A stretch of DNA of 46,993 nucleotides from Streptomyces sp. NRRL F-6492 (GCF_001280125.1 NZ_LGEG01000238.1:1-46993), one strand, 5' to 3'; numbered from the stretch's first letter, positions 36,146-45,025 are shown. Translations and numbers: made by a program. Notes: generated by a model not told the origin, from the sequence alone.

Positions 36146-37106
36146 CGGTGGGTGAGGTCCTTCGGTAGGGGTGAGGGACAGCCGGCGGCGATGCCGGTGC
36201 AAACTTCGTGCGGTGCGGTGCCGTTCGGCTCGTCGTCGGTGCCGTGCGGGCGGACGTCGCTGCCCATGCCCCAGCGAGCCAGGTGGGGCGAGGGCGGTCC
36301 GATTCTGCCGACGCCGGGGAAGTGGGGGGCGTACGGGCACGGTCGCGGTCTCACGTGAACTCGCGACCCGGCGGTCGCCACGCGTCGACGATCAACGCGG
36401 ATCCTTGTCCGCACCCCCGGATCCCACAAGTGTCAACAACCCCCCGCCATACGGCCTGGAGGATACCGCGCTGCCTTCCAGGCTTCCCGCCCAAGGAGAA
36501 CAGAGCACGAGATCAGCCCACCCGAGCACCGTCACACGCCGCATGGGCGCCGTCGTGCTCTGTTCGTCCCCTCCGTCTTCGCCGGATCTCAGTGCAGTGG
36601 CCGGATCAACTCCCGCGGCCACACCGGCCCGTAGCGAGCGAGGCAGTACGTGGAGATGTGGTGGATCGGCTCGGGACCCGTCGAGCGTCCGCCGCCGGCC
36701 GAGCGTCCTGCCTCCAGAGACCAACCCCCGCCCGGAGACCACCGCGTCGGTCGACGTCCCCGGCTGCCGGCCCGGACAGCCTCTCGACCTGGACGGCGTC
36801 ACGGAGGGCCTCATCCGCCGCGCGAACGTGCTCGAAGCGGCTGGTGTGCGGTGCGCTCGACCGGTGGTGCCTGGACGAGCTCGTCCAGGGTGCGACCCGG
36901 TGGGACGTCGATCCGCTCCCGTGGGGGAGCGCGTGTGGGCCGACTTCGCTCCGGAGGCGAGGACGTGACCCGGGAGCGCGCGGCCGTGTGGACGTACTGC
37001 GCCGTCCCCGCCCCCCTCGTCGGCACGCCCGGATGGGGCGGAGAAGCGAGTCGATTGACCGCCGGAAGGCGCAGGTCGCAAGAAAACCCCAGGTCAGGGC
37101 GCTGAT
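36146..37106. other. about 1 kb without a supported gene, probably decayed
   Basis: Open frames exist, but their codon third positions do not favour any one frame, and fragments such as LDGVTEGLIRRANVLEAAGV and LDRWCLDELVQGATRWDV appear in different frames. GCTCCC-GTGG-GGGAGC at 36915-36930 is a small inverted repeat. The region ends at a thioredoxin relic. It also holds the cellulase promoter near 36150-36400. Confidence 0.5.
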
Positions 37107-37142
37107 CTGGAGAGTGTCCTTGGTGAGCTCCACGGCGCTCAT
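37107..37142 (-). pseudogene. thioredoxin 5' remnant
   Basis: On the minus strand the start context and first codons (MSAVELTKD, then TLQ) match the thioredoxin gene at 34254 (MSTVELTKD); the ribosome binding site and start region (GGCAG, then AAGCATGAGC) also match. Homology stops after about nine codons and no WCGPC follows. It is divergent from the disulfide oxidoreductase, so a thioredoxin/reductase-like pair was probably broken by deletion. Confidence 0.7.
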
Positions 37143-37257
37143 GCTTGTCTGCCTTTCGAGGTCTCCCGGTGGTGTCCTCACGGACCCCGGGGGACTCGCC
37201 GGGCACGACGGCGTATCGAGCCGCACTATTCCAGGCCCCTGCCCGCAGACTGGGATC

Positions 37258-38700
37258 ATGACACATACGGTGGAAGACGAGCAGGTCTACGACGTGGTGG
37301 TACTGGGCGCGGGACCGGTCGGCGAGAACGTCGTCGACCGGGTGCGGGCGGCCGGTCTGAGCGCGGCGATCGTCGAGAGCGAACTGATCGGCGGCGAGTG
37401 CTCGTACTGGGCCTGCATGCCCAGCAAGGCACTGCTCCGCCCCGGGATCGCCCGCTCCGACGCCCGCGCGCTCCCCGGTCTGCGCGAGGCGGTCGGCAGC
37501 CCCCTGGACGCGGCGGCGGTCCTCGCCCACCGGAACGAGGTCGTCGGCGACTGGAAGGACGACGGCCAGCTGGACTGGCTGGACTCGATCGGCGTCCGGG
37601 TCCTGCGGGGCCACGGCCGCCTCGCCGGACCGCGCAGGGTCGAGGTCGTGAGCCCCGAGGGCGAGCGCCACCTGCTCACCGCCCGGCACGCGGTCGCCGT
37701 CTGCACCGGCAGCCGCGCCGTCCTGCCGGAGCTGCCCGGACTGCCCGGGGCGCGGCCCTGGACCAGCCGCGAGGCCACCTCCTCCCAGCAGGTGCCCGAG
37801 CGGCTCGTCGTGGTGGGCGGGGGAGTGGTGGGCGCGGAGATGGCCACCGCCTGGCAGGCCCTCGGCTCGAAGGTGACCGTGCTCGTACGGGGCGGGGGCC
37901 TGCTGCCCCGCATGGAGCCCTTCGTCGGCGAGCACGTGGCCGAGGCCCTGAAGGAGCGCGGCGCCGACATCCGCGACGGCGCGTCGGTCACCGCGGTGGT
38001 ACGGGACGGGGGGACCGGACCGGTCACCGTGGTCCTGGAGGGCGGCGACCACGTCGAGGCCGACGAGGTGCTCTTCGCGACCGGCCGGGCCCCGCGCACC
38101 GAGGACGTCGGCCTGGAGACGGTCGGCCTGGAGCCGGGATCCTGGCTGGACGTCGACGACAGCCTCCGGGTCCTCGGCACCGACTGGCTCTACGCCGTCG
38201 GGGACGTCAACCACCGTGCGCTCCTGACCCACCAGGGCAAGTACCAGGCCCGGATCGCGGGCGCCGCCATCGCCGCCCGCGCGGGGGGAGAGGAGCTGCC
38301 GGACGCCGGGAGCTGGGGCGCGCACGCCGCCACGGCCGACCACGCCGCCGTGCCGCAGGTGGTGTTCACCGACCCCGAGGCGGCCGCCGTCGGCCTGTCG
38401 CTCGCGGAGGCGGAGCGGGCCGGGCTGCGGGTCCGGGCCGTGGACCTCGACCTGACCCAGGTCGCCGGGGCCGGCCTCTACGCGCCGGGCTACCGGGGTC
38501 ACGCGCGGATGGTGGTGGACCTGGAGCGGGAGGTCGTCGTCGGCGCCACCTTCGTCGGTCCGGGGACCGGCGAGCTCCTCCACTCGGCGACGGTCGCGGT
38601 CGTCGGCGAGGTCCCGATCGCCCGCCTGTGGCACGCCGTCCCCTCGTACCCGACGCTGAGCGAGGCGTGGCTGCGGCTCCTGGAGGCCTACCGCGGCTGA
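37258..38700 (+). CDS. FAD-dependent pyridine nucleotide-disulfide oxidoreductase
   Basis: This 480-residue class I flavoprotein resembles dihydrolipoamide dehydrogenase/mercuric reductase. It has VVVLGAGPVGENV for FAD, the redox pair in GECSYWACMPSK (CX4C), the NAD(P) motif VVVGGGVVGAEMA, the second FAD motif YAVGDVN and the C-terminal dimer segment SYPTLSEAWL. In the C-terminal active-site region the expected HAHPT reads HAVPSYPT. The ATG lies in TGGGATCATG with no good Shine-Dalgarno. A thioredoxin relic lies divergently upstream, so its partner here is probably lost. Confidence 0.9.
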   Translation: MTHTVEDEQVYDVVVLGAGPVGENVVDRVRAAGLSAAIVESELIGGECSYWACMPSKALLRPGIARSDARALPGLREAVGSPLDAAAVLAHRNEVVGDWKDDGQLDWLDSIGVRVLRGHGRLAGPRRVEVVSPEGERHLLTARHAVAVCTGSRAVLPELPGLPGARPWTSREATSSQQVPERLVVVGGGVVGAEMATAWQALGSKVTVLVRGGGLLPRMEPFVGEHVAEALKERGADIRDGASVTAVVRDGGTGPVTVVLEGGDHVEADEVLFATGRAPRTEDVGLETVGLEPGSWLDVDDSLRVLGTDWLYAVGDVNHRALLTHQGKYQARIAGAAIAARAGGEELPDAGSWGAHAATADHAAVPQVVFTDPEAAAVGLSLAEAERAGLRVRAVDLDLTQVAGAGLYAPGYRGHARMVVDLEREVVVGATFVGPGTGELLHSATVAVVGEVPIARLWHAVPSYPTLSEAWLRLLEAYRG

Positions 38701-38715
38701 GGCCCGGTCACCTCC

Positions 38716-38758
38716 GGCGTGCCCGGGGCCGCCCGTCGCGGTCACCTCCGGGCACGCC
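38716..38758 (+). terminator. stem-loop after the oxidoreductase
   Basis: GGCGTGCCCGG (38716-38726) pairs with CCGGGCACGCC (38748-38758) around a 21-nt loop, 15 bp after the stop. GGTCACCTCCGG is also directly repeated here. Confidence 0.6.
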
Positions 38759-38886
38759 GCTTCATCCTTGTGGCCGCGCTCGTTCACTCCCCTGGTCCCG
38801 GGAGCGTGCCGTACGGTCCCGGACCCGCGGAAGCTGGCTCCGGCAGTACCCCACCGGAAACTCCCTCCTCCAGGAACGAGAGCAGC

Positions 38887-39732
38887 ATGACCGCGTTCGC
38901 CCGCCGCCGTACTCCCCGCCGCCGTGCCCTCCGGGCCGGCACCACCGTCCTCCTGCTGACCGCCACCGCACTCACCGCCGGACCCGCCGCTGCCGGAGGA
39001 CCCGCCGCCGGAGGCGGGAACGGCGAGAAGCCGACGGTGGTGCTGGTGCACGGGGCGTTCGCGGACGCCTCTGGCTGGAACGACGTGATCGAGCGGCTCC
39101 AGCGCGACGGGTACGAGGTCGTGGCACCGGCCAACCCGCTGCGGGGGCTGCGCAACGACTCCACGTACCTCGCCAGTGTCCTCAGGAGCATCGAGGGCCC
39201 GATCGTCCTGGTCGGGCACTCCTACGGCGGCGCGGTGATCAGCGGCGCGGCGGCGGGCAACCCCCGCGTCAAGGCGCTCGTCTACGTCGCCGCGTTCATG
39301 CCCGACAAGGGCGAGTCGCTCGCCGAGCTGTCCGCCAAGTTCGCCGGCAGCGAGCTGGACGCGGCCCTCAGGCCCGTCCCGTACACCGACGCCAACGGCT
39401 CGGGAACGGACCTGTACATCCGGAACGACAGGTTCCATGACGTCTTCGCCGCCGATCTGCCCAGGGAGCGGACCGGGGTCATGGCGGCCGCGCAGCGGCC
39501 CGCGGCGGCCGCCGGATTCGCGGAGAAGGCGACCGCGGCGGCCTGGAAGACGATCCCGTCCTGGTTCCTCGTCGCCCGGCAGGACAAGGCCATCGCCCCG
39601 GACCTGGAGCGGTTCGAGGCGCGGCGCGCGAAGTCCCGCACCGTGGAGATCGATTCCTCGCACGTGGCGATGATGTCCCACCCCGACGCCGTCACCCGGC
39701 TGATCCGGCAGGCCGCGAAGACCACCCGCTGA
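38887..39732 (+). CDS. secreted alpha/beta hydrolase
   Basis: This 281-residue protein has an Arg-rich start (RRRTPRRRALR) and a hydrophobic signal segment up to about residue 36, possibly Tat-dependent. The mature part has VVLVHGAFADASGW, nucleophile elbow GHSYGGAV, and a C-terminal SSHVAMMSHPD with the catalytic His; it is close to the MhpC/salicylate-esterase-like hydrolases. Substrate unknown. It converges with the TetR gene 16 bp away. Confidence 0.9.
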   Translation: MTAFARRRTPRRRALRAGTTVLLLTATALTAGPAAAGGPAAGGGNGEKPTVVLVHGAFADASGWNDVIERLQRDGYEVVAPANPLRGLRNDSTYLASVLRSIEGPIVLVGHSYGGAVISGAAAGNPRVKALVYVAAFMPDKGESLAELSAKFAGSELDAALRPVPYTDANGSGTDLYIRNDRFHDVFAADLPRERTGVMAAAQRPAAAAGFAEKATAAAWKTIPSWFLVARQDKAIAPDLERFEARRAKSRTVEIDSSHVAMMSHPDAVTRLIRQAAKTTR

Positions 39733-39748
39733 CCCCGCCGACGGGGGT

Positions 39749-40366
39749 TCACCGGGCGCCGGTGCCCTCCGGGACGTACGGAGGGACCAGGGTGCCCGCC
39801 GCCGAGCGGGCGACCTCCAGGGCGGCCCCGGCGTCCTGCCCCAGGACCACCCGGGTGCTCAACCCGTCGAGCAGGGCGAGGAGTTCGGAGGCCCGGGACG
39901 TGGTGTCCAGCGGGGCGAAGCGCTTGCGCGCGACACCCGTCGCGAGCAGGGCCTCCAGGTCCTCCTGCCAGCCCCGGTCCAGCTCGACCTGGGCCTCGCG
40001 CAGCGCGTCGTTCCCGGCCGCGCGGGCCCAGAGCTCGATCCACAGCGTCCAGCGCGGGTCACGGGGCCCGCGCGGCAGGTAGAGCCTCAGGAACAGGTCC
40101 AGTTTGCGCTCGGCCGCGACCCGCCGGCCGAGCAGCGCGCGGCGCTCCCCGGCGAGCGCCGCCTCGCTCCACCGCAGGGCGGCGAGCAGCAGCAGGTCCT
40201 TGCTGCCGAAGTAGTACAGGATGTGGCCGCCGCTCGTGCCGAGCCGCTCCGCGAGCGCCGACATGGTGAGGGAGGCGAGGCCGTCCTCGGCGATCACCGT
40301 CATGGCCTCCTCCAGCATCCGCTCCTGGGTGACGTGTCCGTCCCGCCGTCGTGCCGTGCCTGCCAC
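39749..40366 (-). CDS. TetR-family transcriptional regulator
   Basis: This 205-residue regulator has the TetR helix-turn-helix (MSALAERLGTSGGHILYYFGSKD, residues about 34-56; in parts: ALAERLGTSGGHI, LYYFGSKD) and an all-helical ligand domain with a C-terminal TetR_C-type region. GTG at 40366 is the most likely start. It is divergent from the NCS1 permease and amidohydrolase, and a doubled TetR-like operator overlaps the permease promoter. The ligand is expected to be the permease substrate or a product. Its own leader contains five 15-bp tandem repeats. Confidence 0.93.
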   Translation of the reverse strand: MAGTARRRDGHVTQERMLEEAMTVIAEDGLASLTMSALAERLGTSGGHILYYFGSKDLLLLAALRWSEAALAGERRALLGRRVAAERKLDLFLRLYLPRGPRDPRWTLWIELWARAAGNDALREAQVELDRGWQEDLEALLATGVARKRFAPLDTTSRASELLALLDGLSTRVVLGQDAGAALEVARSAAGTLVPPYVPEGTGAR

Positions 40367-40410
40367 CGCCGCCGTCCCCGTCCCGCTCTTCCGTCCGTTC
40401 CGCCGCGCGG

Positions 40411-40485
40411 ATCCGCCGTGGACCGATCCGTCGTGGACCGATCCGCCGTGCGTGGATCCGCCGTGCGTGGATCCGCCGTGTACGG
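40411..40485. repeat. 15-bp tandem repeat, five units
   Basis: Five in-phase units (ATCCGCCGTGGACCG, ATCCGTCGTGGACCG, ATCCGCCGTGCGTGG twice, ATCCGCCGTGTACGG) lie 45-119 bp upstream of the TetR start codon, probably in its leader or promoter. Confidence 0.88.
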
Positions 40486-40514
40486 ATCGACCCTAACCGC
40501 AACCTCCGAAGGTC

Positions 40515-40544
40515 TTGACGTGGCCGGAACCTTTCGCACATCTT
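40515..40544 (+). promoter_or_regulatory. possible NCS1 permease promoter
   Basis: TTGACG at 40515-40520 and CATCTT at 40539-40544 are 18 bp apart. The -10 is a weak match, but its last four bases enter the first arm of the palindrome, as expected for repression. Confidence 0.4.
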
Positions 40545-40579
40545 GAATGCCGTTCTAAAACTTAGAACGGCATTCAAGA
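40541..40579. promoter_or_regulatory. doubled palindromic TetR operator
   Basis: TCTTGAATGCCGTTCTAA (40541-40558) and its exact complement TTAGAACGGCATTCAAGA (40562-40579) flank AAC. Each arm is itself a TetR-like pseudo-palindrome, GAATGCCGTTC or GAACGGCATTC, with centres 20 bp (two helical turns) apart. It lies directly between the probable -10 and the permease ribosome binding site. Confidence 0.75.
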
Positions 40580-40591
40580 CAGGAGTGCGGT

Positions 40592-42007
40592 GTGCTCGGA
40601 CACGAGACGGCGACCGTGACCACGGAAACCGCGAGGACCACGGGCCGCGACGAGGTGTTCCAGGTCGAGGAACACGGGATCGACCCCATACCCGACGCCG
40701 AACGGCACGGCAGCGCCAAGGACGTCTTCTGGCTCTGGTTCGGCTCCAACCTCACCTTCACCTACGTCATCAACGGCGCCCTCGCCGTCGCCTTCGGGCT
40801 CTCCTTCTGGCAGGCCACCGCCGTCGTCGTGCTCGGCGGCCTCGCCTTCCTCGCCATCGGCGCGGCCGGCCTCAGCGGCGTGCGCACCGGCACCGCCACG
40901 CTCGTCATCTCCCGCGCGGCCTTCGGCCGCCGGGGCAACTGGCCCGCCGGCCTCCTCAACTGGATCGTCGGCATCGGCTACACCGTCGTGAACACGGTGG
41001 TCGGCACCCTCGCGCTCGAAGCCTTCCTCGCCGACCTCGGCTGGAGCGCCGGACACGCCCCCCGCGCCGCGGCCCTCGCCGTCACCCTCGCGCTGACCTT
41101 CGCCATCGCCCTCTGGGGCCACGCCACCGTCCAGTTCGCCGAACGCTGGATGGCCTACGTCCTCGCCGTCGGCTTCGCCGTCCTGGTCGTCCTCGTCCTG
41201 CCCGGCGCCGACACCTCCGCCCCCGCCGCCGCGCCCGGCGCCCAGGCCTGGAGCCTCGCCCTCGTCGTCGTGCTCGCGGGCCCCCTCTCGTACCTCCCGA
41301 TGCCCGCCGACTACACCCGCTACCTCCCTCGCACGACCTCACTCAAGGCCGTGACCTGGAGCGGGGCCCTCGGCGGCTTCCTCTCCTCGGTCGCCCTCGG
41401 CGTCGCCGGCGTGGCCGCCGCGACCCAGGTCGACATGACCGACGCCGTCGCGGGCACCGAGAGCCTGCTGCCCGGCTGGTTCCAGCCGCTCTTCCTCGCC
41501 CTGGTCCTCGGCGGCTCCGTCACCAACTCGATCATCACGCTCTACTCGTCGAGCCTGAACCTCCAGGTCCTCGGCATCCCCTGGAGCCGGGCCCGCGCCA
41601 TCGTCGTCAGCGCCGCCGTCACCGCCGCCGGCTCCCTCGGCGCCCTCTTCCTCGCCGACTTCACCACCTCGCTCCTCTCCTTCCTCTCCCTCCTGATCAT
41701 CGTCTTCGCCCCCTGGGGCGGGGTCTTCCTCGCCGACATGGTGCTGCGCCGCTGCTCCTACGACTCCGCCGGCCTGCACGCGGACACCGGCGGCGCCTAC
41801 TGGTACCGCTCCGGCTGGCACCCGGCCGGCCTCGTCGCCCTCCTCGCGGGCCTCACCTTCTCCGCCCTGACCTGCGACTCCGAACTGTGGACCGGCCCCC
41901 TGGTCGCCCCGCTCGGCGGCGCGGACCTCACCCTGCTCGGCGCGGCCGTCTCCGCCCTGGTGTACGTGCTCCTCGCCCGCGGGCACGTCGCACCGCACCG
42001 CCCCTGA
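40592..42007 (+). CDS. NCS1 family (purine/cytosine) permease, CodB-like
   Basis: This 471-residue membrane protein has about 12 membrane spans and the NCS1 features: a charged N terminus with GIDPIPDAERHGSAKDVFW, then FWLWFGSNLTF, and GPLSYLPMPADYTRYLPR. NCS1 carriers take up nucleobases, hydantoins or related compounds with H+ or Na+. GTG at 40592 has AGGAG 6 bp upstream. The amidohydrolase 46 bp downstream should act on the imported compound. Confidence 0.92.
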   Translation: MLGHETATVTTETARTTGRDEVFQVEEHGIDPIPDAERHGSAKDVFWLWFGSNLTFTYVINGALAVAFGLSFWQATAVVVLGGLAFLAIGAAGLSGVRTGTATLVISRAAFGRRGNWPAGLLNWIVGIGYTVVNTVVGTLALEAFLADLGWSAGHAPRAAALAVTLALTFAIALWGHATVQFAERWMAYVLAVGFAVLVVLVLPGADTSAPAAAPGAQAWSLALVVVLAGPLSYLPMPADYTRYLPRTTSLKAVTWSGALGGFLSSVALGVAGVAAATQVDMTDAVAGTESLLPGWFQPLFLALVLGGSVTNSIITLYSSSLNLQVLGIPWSRARAIVVSAAVTAAGSLGALFLADFTTSLLSFLSLLIIVFAPWGGVFLADMVLRRCSYDSAGLHADTGGAYWYRSGWHPAGLVALLAGLTFSALTCDSELWTGPLVAPLGGADLTLLGAAVSALVYVLLARGHVAPHRP

Positions 42008-42053
42008 CAGCCACCGCACCCCACCCCTCCCGTACGCCATGGAGCCACCCCGC

Positions 42054-43721
42054 ATGAACAGCACCGCCCCCGCGTCCGCCGACCTCGTCCTCACCGGCGC
42101 CCGGATCCACACCGTCGACCCGGACCTCCCCGAGGCCCAGGCCCTCGCCGTCCGCGACGGCCGCATCGTCTGGATCGGCTCCGACGACGGGGCCGCCGCC
42201 TGGACCGGACCCGGCACCCGGGTCCTCGACGCGGGCGGACGGCTCGTCCTGCCCGGCTTCGTCGACGCCCACAACCACGTCCGCCTCGGCTCCGACGACG
42301 CCTGCGTCCAGCTCGCCGGCGCCCGCACCCTCGACGCGATCCACGAGCGGATCCGCACCTGGCACGCGGCGAACCCGGACGCCGAGTGGATCGAGGCCGA
42401 GGCCTTCGACTACTCGGCCGTGCCCGGCGGACGCATGCCCACCGCCGCCGACCTCGACCCGGCCACCGGCGACACCCCCGCCCTCGTCCTCAGCTACGAC
42501 GTGCACACCGCCTGGCTGAACACCGCCGCCCTCAAGCGCCTCGGCGTCGACCGCGACCACACCGAACTGCCCTTCGGCCGGGCCGTCACCGACCCGGCGA
42601 CCGGCGAACCCACCGGATTCGTCAAGGACTTCGCGATCAAGGGCCTCTCCCGCGACGGCCACCGCGCCCTGCGCGACCTCGGCCTCCCCTGGGCCTCGCC
42701 CGACCGCCAGTACGGACGGCTCGCCAAGAGCCTCGACGACGCCATCGGCTTCGGCATCACCACCGTCGTCGAACCGCAGAACTCCCTCGACGACCTCGCC
42801 CTCTTCGCACGCGCCCGCGACGAGGGCCGGCTGCGCTCCCGGATCGTCGCCGCCCTCTTCCACCCGCGCGGCACCACCGAGGCCGACCTCGACGCCTTCG
42901 CCGCGGCGGCCGAGGAGCACGACGACGACCGGCTGCGGGTCGGCCCGCTCAAGCTGTACATCGACGACGTCGTCGAACCCCGCACCGCCGCCCTCCTGGA
43001 GCCGTACGCGGGCTGCTCCCACCACCGCGGCGACACCTTCTACCCGCCGGAGGAGTTCGCCGAGCTGCTCACCCTGCTCGACGCGCGCGGCTTCCAGTGC
43101 TTCGTCCACGCCACCGGCGACCGGGGCATCCGCACCGTCCTCGACGCCGTCGAACGCGCCCGCGCCGCCAACGGACCGCGCGACGCGCGCCACCAGGTCG
43201 TCCACGTCGAGTGCCTCGACCCGGCCGACACCCCGCGCTTCGCCGAGCTCGGCGTCGTCGCCTGCATGCAGCCCCGGCACGCGGCCCCCGACATCGCGGG
43301 CCCCGGCCAGGACTGGGCCGAGAACGTCGGCCCCGACCGCTGGCACAAGGCCTGGCCGCTGCGCAGCCTGCACGCGGCCGGCGCGGTCCTCGCCCTCTCC
43401 AGCGACTGGAACGTCGCCGAGATGGATCCCATGGTCGGCATCCACGCCGCCGTCACCCGCCGCCCGCCCGGCGGCGGCGAGGCCTGGACGGCCGGCGAGA
43501 CGATCGACGTCGCCACCGCCGTCGAGGGCTACACGAGGGGCTCGGCGTACGCCAACTTCCTGGAGCACGAGCGCGGTTCCCTGACCGTGGGCAAGCTGGC
43601 CGACTTCGTCGTCCTCTCCCGCGACATCCTCCGCGTCGCCCCCCAGGACATCCCCGGCACCGTCGCGGAGACGGTCGTGGTGGGCGGCGAGGTGGTCGTG
43701 GAGCGCCGCGCGGGGGAGTGA
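42054..43721 (+). CDS. amidohydrolase, Amidohydro_3 (YtcJ-like)
   Basis: This 555-residue metal-dependent hydrolase has the HXH metal motif in FVDAHNHVRLG, the FVHATGDRGI His, a later ALSSDWNVAEMDP Asp, and the C-terminal GSLTVGKLADFVVL that closes the composite domain. Substrate unknown; together with an NCS1 carrier a cyclic amide, hydantoin or nucleobase analogue is plausible. ATG at 42054 was chosen because GGAG at 42041-42044 is 9 bp upstream; ATG at 42039 has no such site. Confidence 0.9.
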   Translation: MNSTAPASADLVLTGARIHTVDPDLPEAQALAVRDGRIVWIGSDDGAAAWTGPGTRVLDAGGRLVLPGFVDAHNHVRLGSDDACVQLAGARTLDAIHERIRTWHAANPDAEWIEAEAFDYSAVPGGRMPTAADLDPATGDTPALVLSYDVHTAWLNTAALKRLGVDRDHTELPFGRAVTDPATGEPTGFVKDFAIKGLSRDGHRALRDLGLPWASPDRQYGRLAKSLDDAIGFGITTVVEPQNSLDDLALFARARDEGRLRSRIVAALFHPRGTTEADLDAFAAAAEEHDDDRLRVGPLKLYIDDVVEPRTAALLEPYAGCSHHRGDTFYPPEEFAELLTLLDARGFQCFVHATGDRGIRTVLDAVERARAANGPRDARHQVVHVECLDPADTPRFAELGVVACMQPRHAAPDIAGPGQDWAENVGPDRWHKAWPLRSLHAAGAVLALSSDWNVAEMDPMVGIHAAVTRRPPGGGEAWTAGETIDVATAVEGYTRGSAYANFLEHERGSLTVGKLADFVVLSRDILRVAPQDIPGTVAETVVVGGEVVVERRAGE

Positions 43722-43743
43722 CCCGGGCGCCGGTCCGGCCGTG

Positions 43744-43782
43744 GACCGTCCCCGGCCCGGCGCGGCCGGACCGGGGACGGTC
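43744..43782. terminator. bidirectional terminator, amidohydrolase / DUF305
   Basis: GACCGTCCCCGG (43744-43755) and CCGGGGACGGTC (43771-43782) form 12-bp perfect arms around a 15-nt loop between converging genes. Confidence 0.8.
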
Positions 43783-43792
43783 GAAGAGGCGG

Positions 43793-44443
43793 TCAGAGCC
43801 GGTCGAGGACCTTCCGCAGCTCGGCGACCTCGGCGGACTGGGTCCGTACGACGTCGTCGGCGAGCTTCCTGGCCGTCGGGTTGAGGCCGTTCTTCCGCTC
43901 GTCCTCCGCCATGGCCACCGCACCCTCGTGGTGGGCGATCATCAGCTCGGCGAAGGTGCGGTCGAACTCCTCGCCCCCGGCGGCCGCCAGATCCTTCATG
44001 TCCTGCTCGGACATCATCCCGGCCATGCCGTGGCCGGAGCCGTGACCGCCCCCGTGACCGGCGGACCCGGGCCGGCCCCAGCCCGCGAGCCAGGCCCGCA
44101 TGGTCCGGATCTCCGGGCCCTGGGCCCGCTCGATCGCGGCGACCAGCCTCTTGACGCCGGGGTCCTCGGCCCGGCCGTCGGCGAGCTCCGCCATCTCCAG
44201 GGCCTGCTCGTGGTGCGGGATCATCATCTGCGCGAACATGACGTCCGCGTCGTTGAAGGGCCCCGGAGCGGGCGCCGGGGAGGCGGCGGCCCCGGGCGCG
44301 GCGGCGGTGGCGGACGGGGGAACGGACGCCGACGGGGCGGTGTCGTCCGCGCCGCACGCGGTGAGCAGGAGCCCGGTCGCGGCGGCGGCGCCGACGAGGG
44401 CGGATACCCGGGTGGCGCGGTGCGTGAAGGCACGCATGTGCAT
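43793..44443 (-). CDS. DUF305 lipoprotein
   Basis: This 216-residue lipoprotein has lipobox LTAC (Cys about 30) and an Ala-Pro linker, then two DUF305 repeats with HHEQALEMAELA and HHEGAVAMAE. A His-Gly-Met stretch between them (HGGGHGSGHGMAGMM) is a likely metal site. DUF305 proteins such as cyanobacterial CopM bind copper outside the cytoplasm; the role here is inferred. GAGG stands 8 bp ahead of the ATG. It follows the DUF6153 gene, also carrying a His/Asp-rich external loop. Confidence 0.9.
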   Translation of the reverse strand: MHMRAFTHRATRVSALVGAAAATGLLLTACGADDTAPSASVPPSATAAAPGAAASPAPAPGPFNDADVMFAQMMIPHHEQALEMAELADGRAEDPGVKRLVAAIERAQGPEIRTMRAWLAGWGRPGSAGHGGGHGSGHGMAGMMSEQDMKDLAAAGGEEFDRTFAELMIAHHEGAVAMAEDERKNGLNPTARKLADDVVRTQSAEVAELRKVLDRL

Positions 44444-44565
44444 GGTGATACCTCGTGTGCTGTTCGTACGGACCCGTAGGGACTCGTGCGGTCCCGTACG
44501 GGCGGAAGAGGGCAGGCCGGAGGGGCTCACGGGCGGCGCGGGGGCGCCCGTGGGCGAGGTACGGC

Positions 44566-44973
44566 CTATATCCGCAGGACGGACAGCAGCGCGGGGTCGG
44601 GAGGACGACGGGGCGGGGCGTGCGGAGCCCGTACGTGCGCGAGGCGCGCCAGGAAGGGCACGGGCCCTTCGGGTCCGCGTCCAAGGGCGGCCAGGACGAG
44701 CCGCGCCAGCAGCCAGACGCCGAGGACGGCCACGCACAGGGTGGTCATGTCCGTCCCCGTACCGGGATCGTGCCGGGCGTCGGAGCTCCCGCCGTCGTGC
44801 GCGGAGGAAGCGGGGGAGGAGGCGGCGGAGGCGGTGTGCGTGCTGCCGTCGGACCCCTCGGGATGGCCCACGGTGTGCATCAGGAACACGCCGAGCGCGA
44901 GCACGACGACGAGCAGGAGGTGCGCCGTGGCACCTCCCGCTCGTCGACCGCGTTCCGCCCGTCGTGTCCGCAC
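44566..44973 (-). CDS. DUF6153-type membrane protein
   Basis: This 135-residue protein has two transmembrane segments (LLLVVVLALGVFLMHTVG near residue 18-35 and TTLCVAVLGVWLLARLVLAA near 80-100). The loop between them is rich in His, Asp and Ser (AHDGGSSDARHDPG). The arrangement matches the small actinobacterial DUF6153 family found beside DUF305. GTG at 44973 has GGAGG about 9 bp upstream; earlier in-frame starts lack one. A joint role with the DUF305 protein in metal handling is an inference. Confidence 0.8.
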   Translation of the reverse strand: MRTRRAERGRRAGGATAHLLLVVVLALGVFLMHTVGHPEGSDGSTHTASAASSPASSAHDGGSSDARHDPGTGTDMTTLCVAVLGVWLLARLVLAALGRGPEGPVPFLARLAHVRAPHAPPRRPPDPALLSVLRI

Positions 44974-45025
44974 AGCCAGGACCTCCCGGCTCGCGAATAT
45001 ACCGTGGAGGGGTATCAAGAACGCG

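Noticed and set aside
36146..36460. CebR box upstream of the cellulase
   Set aside because: No TGGGAGCGCTCCCA-like sequence was found; the GCTCCC/GGGAGC repeat at 36915 is too far away and has the wrong centre.
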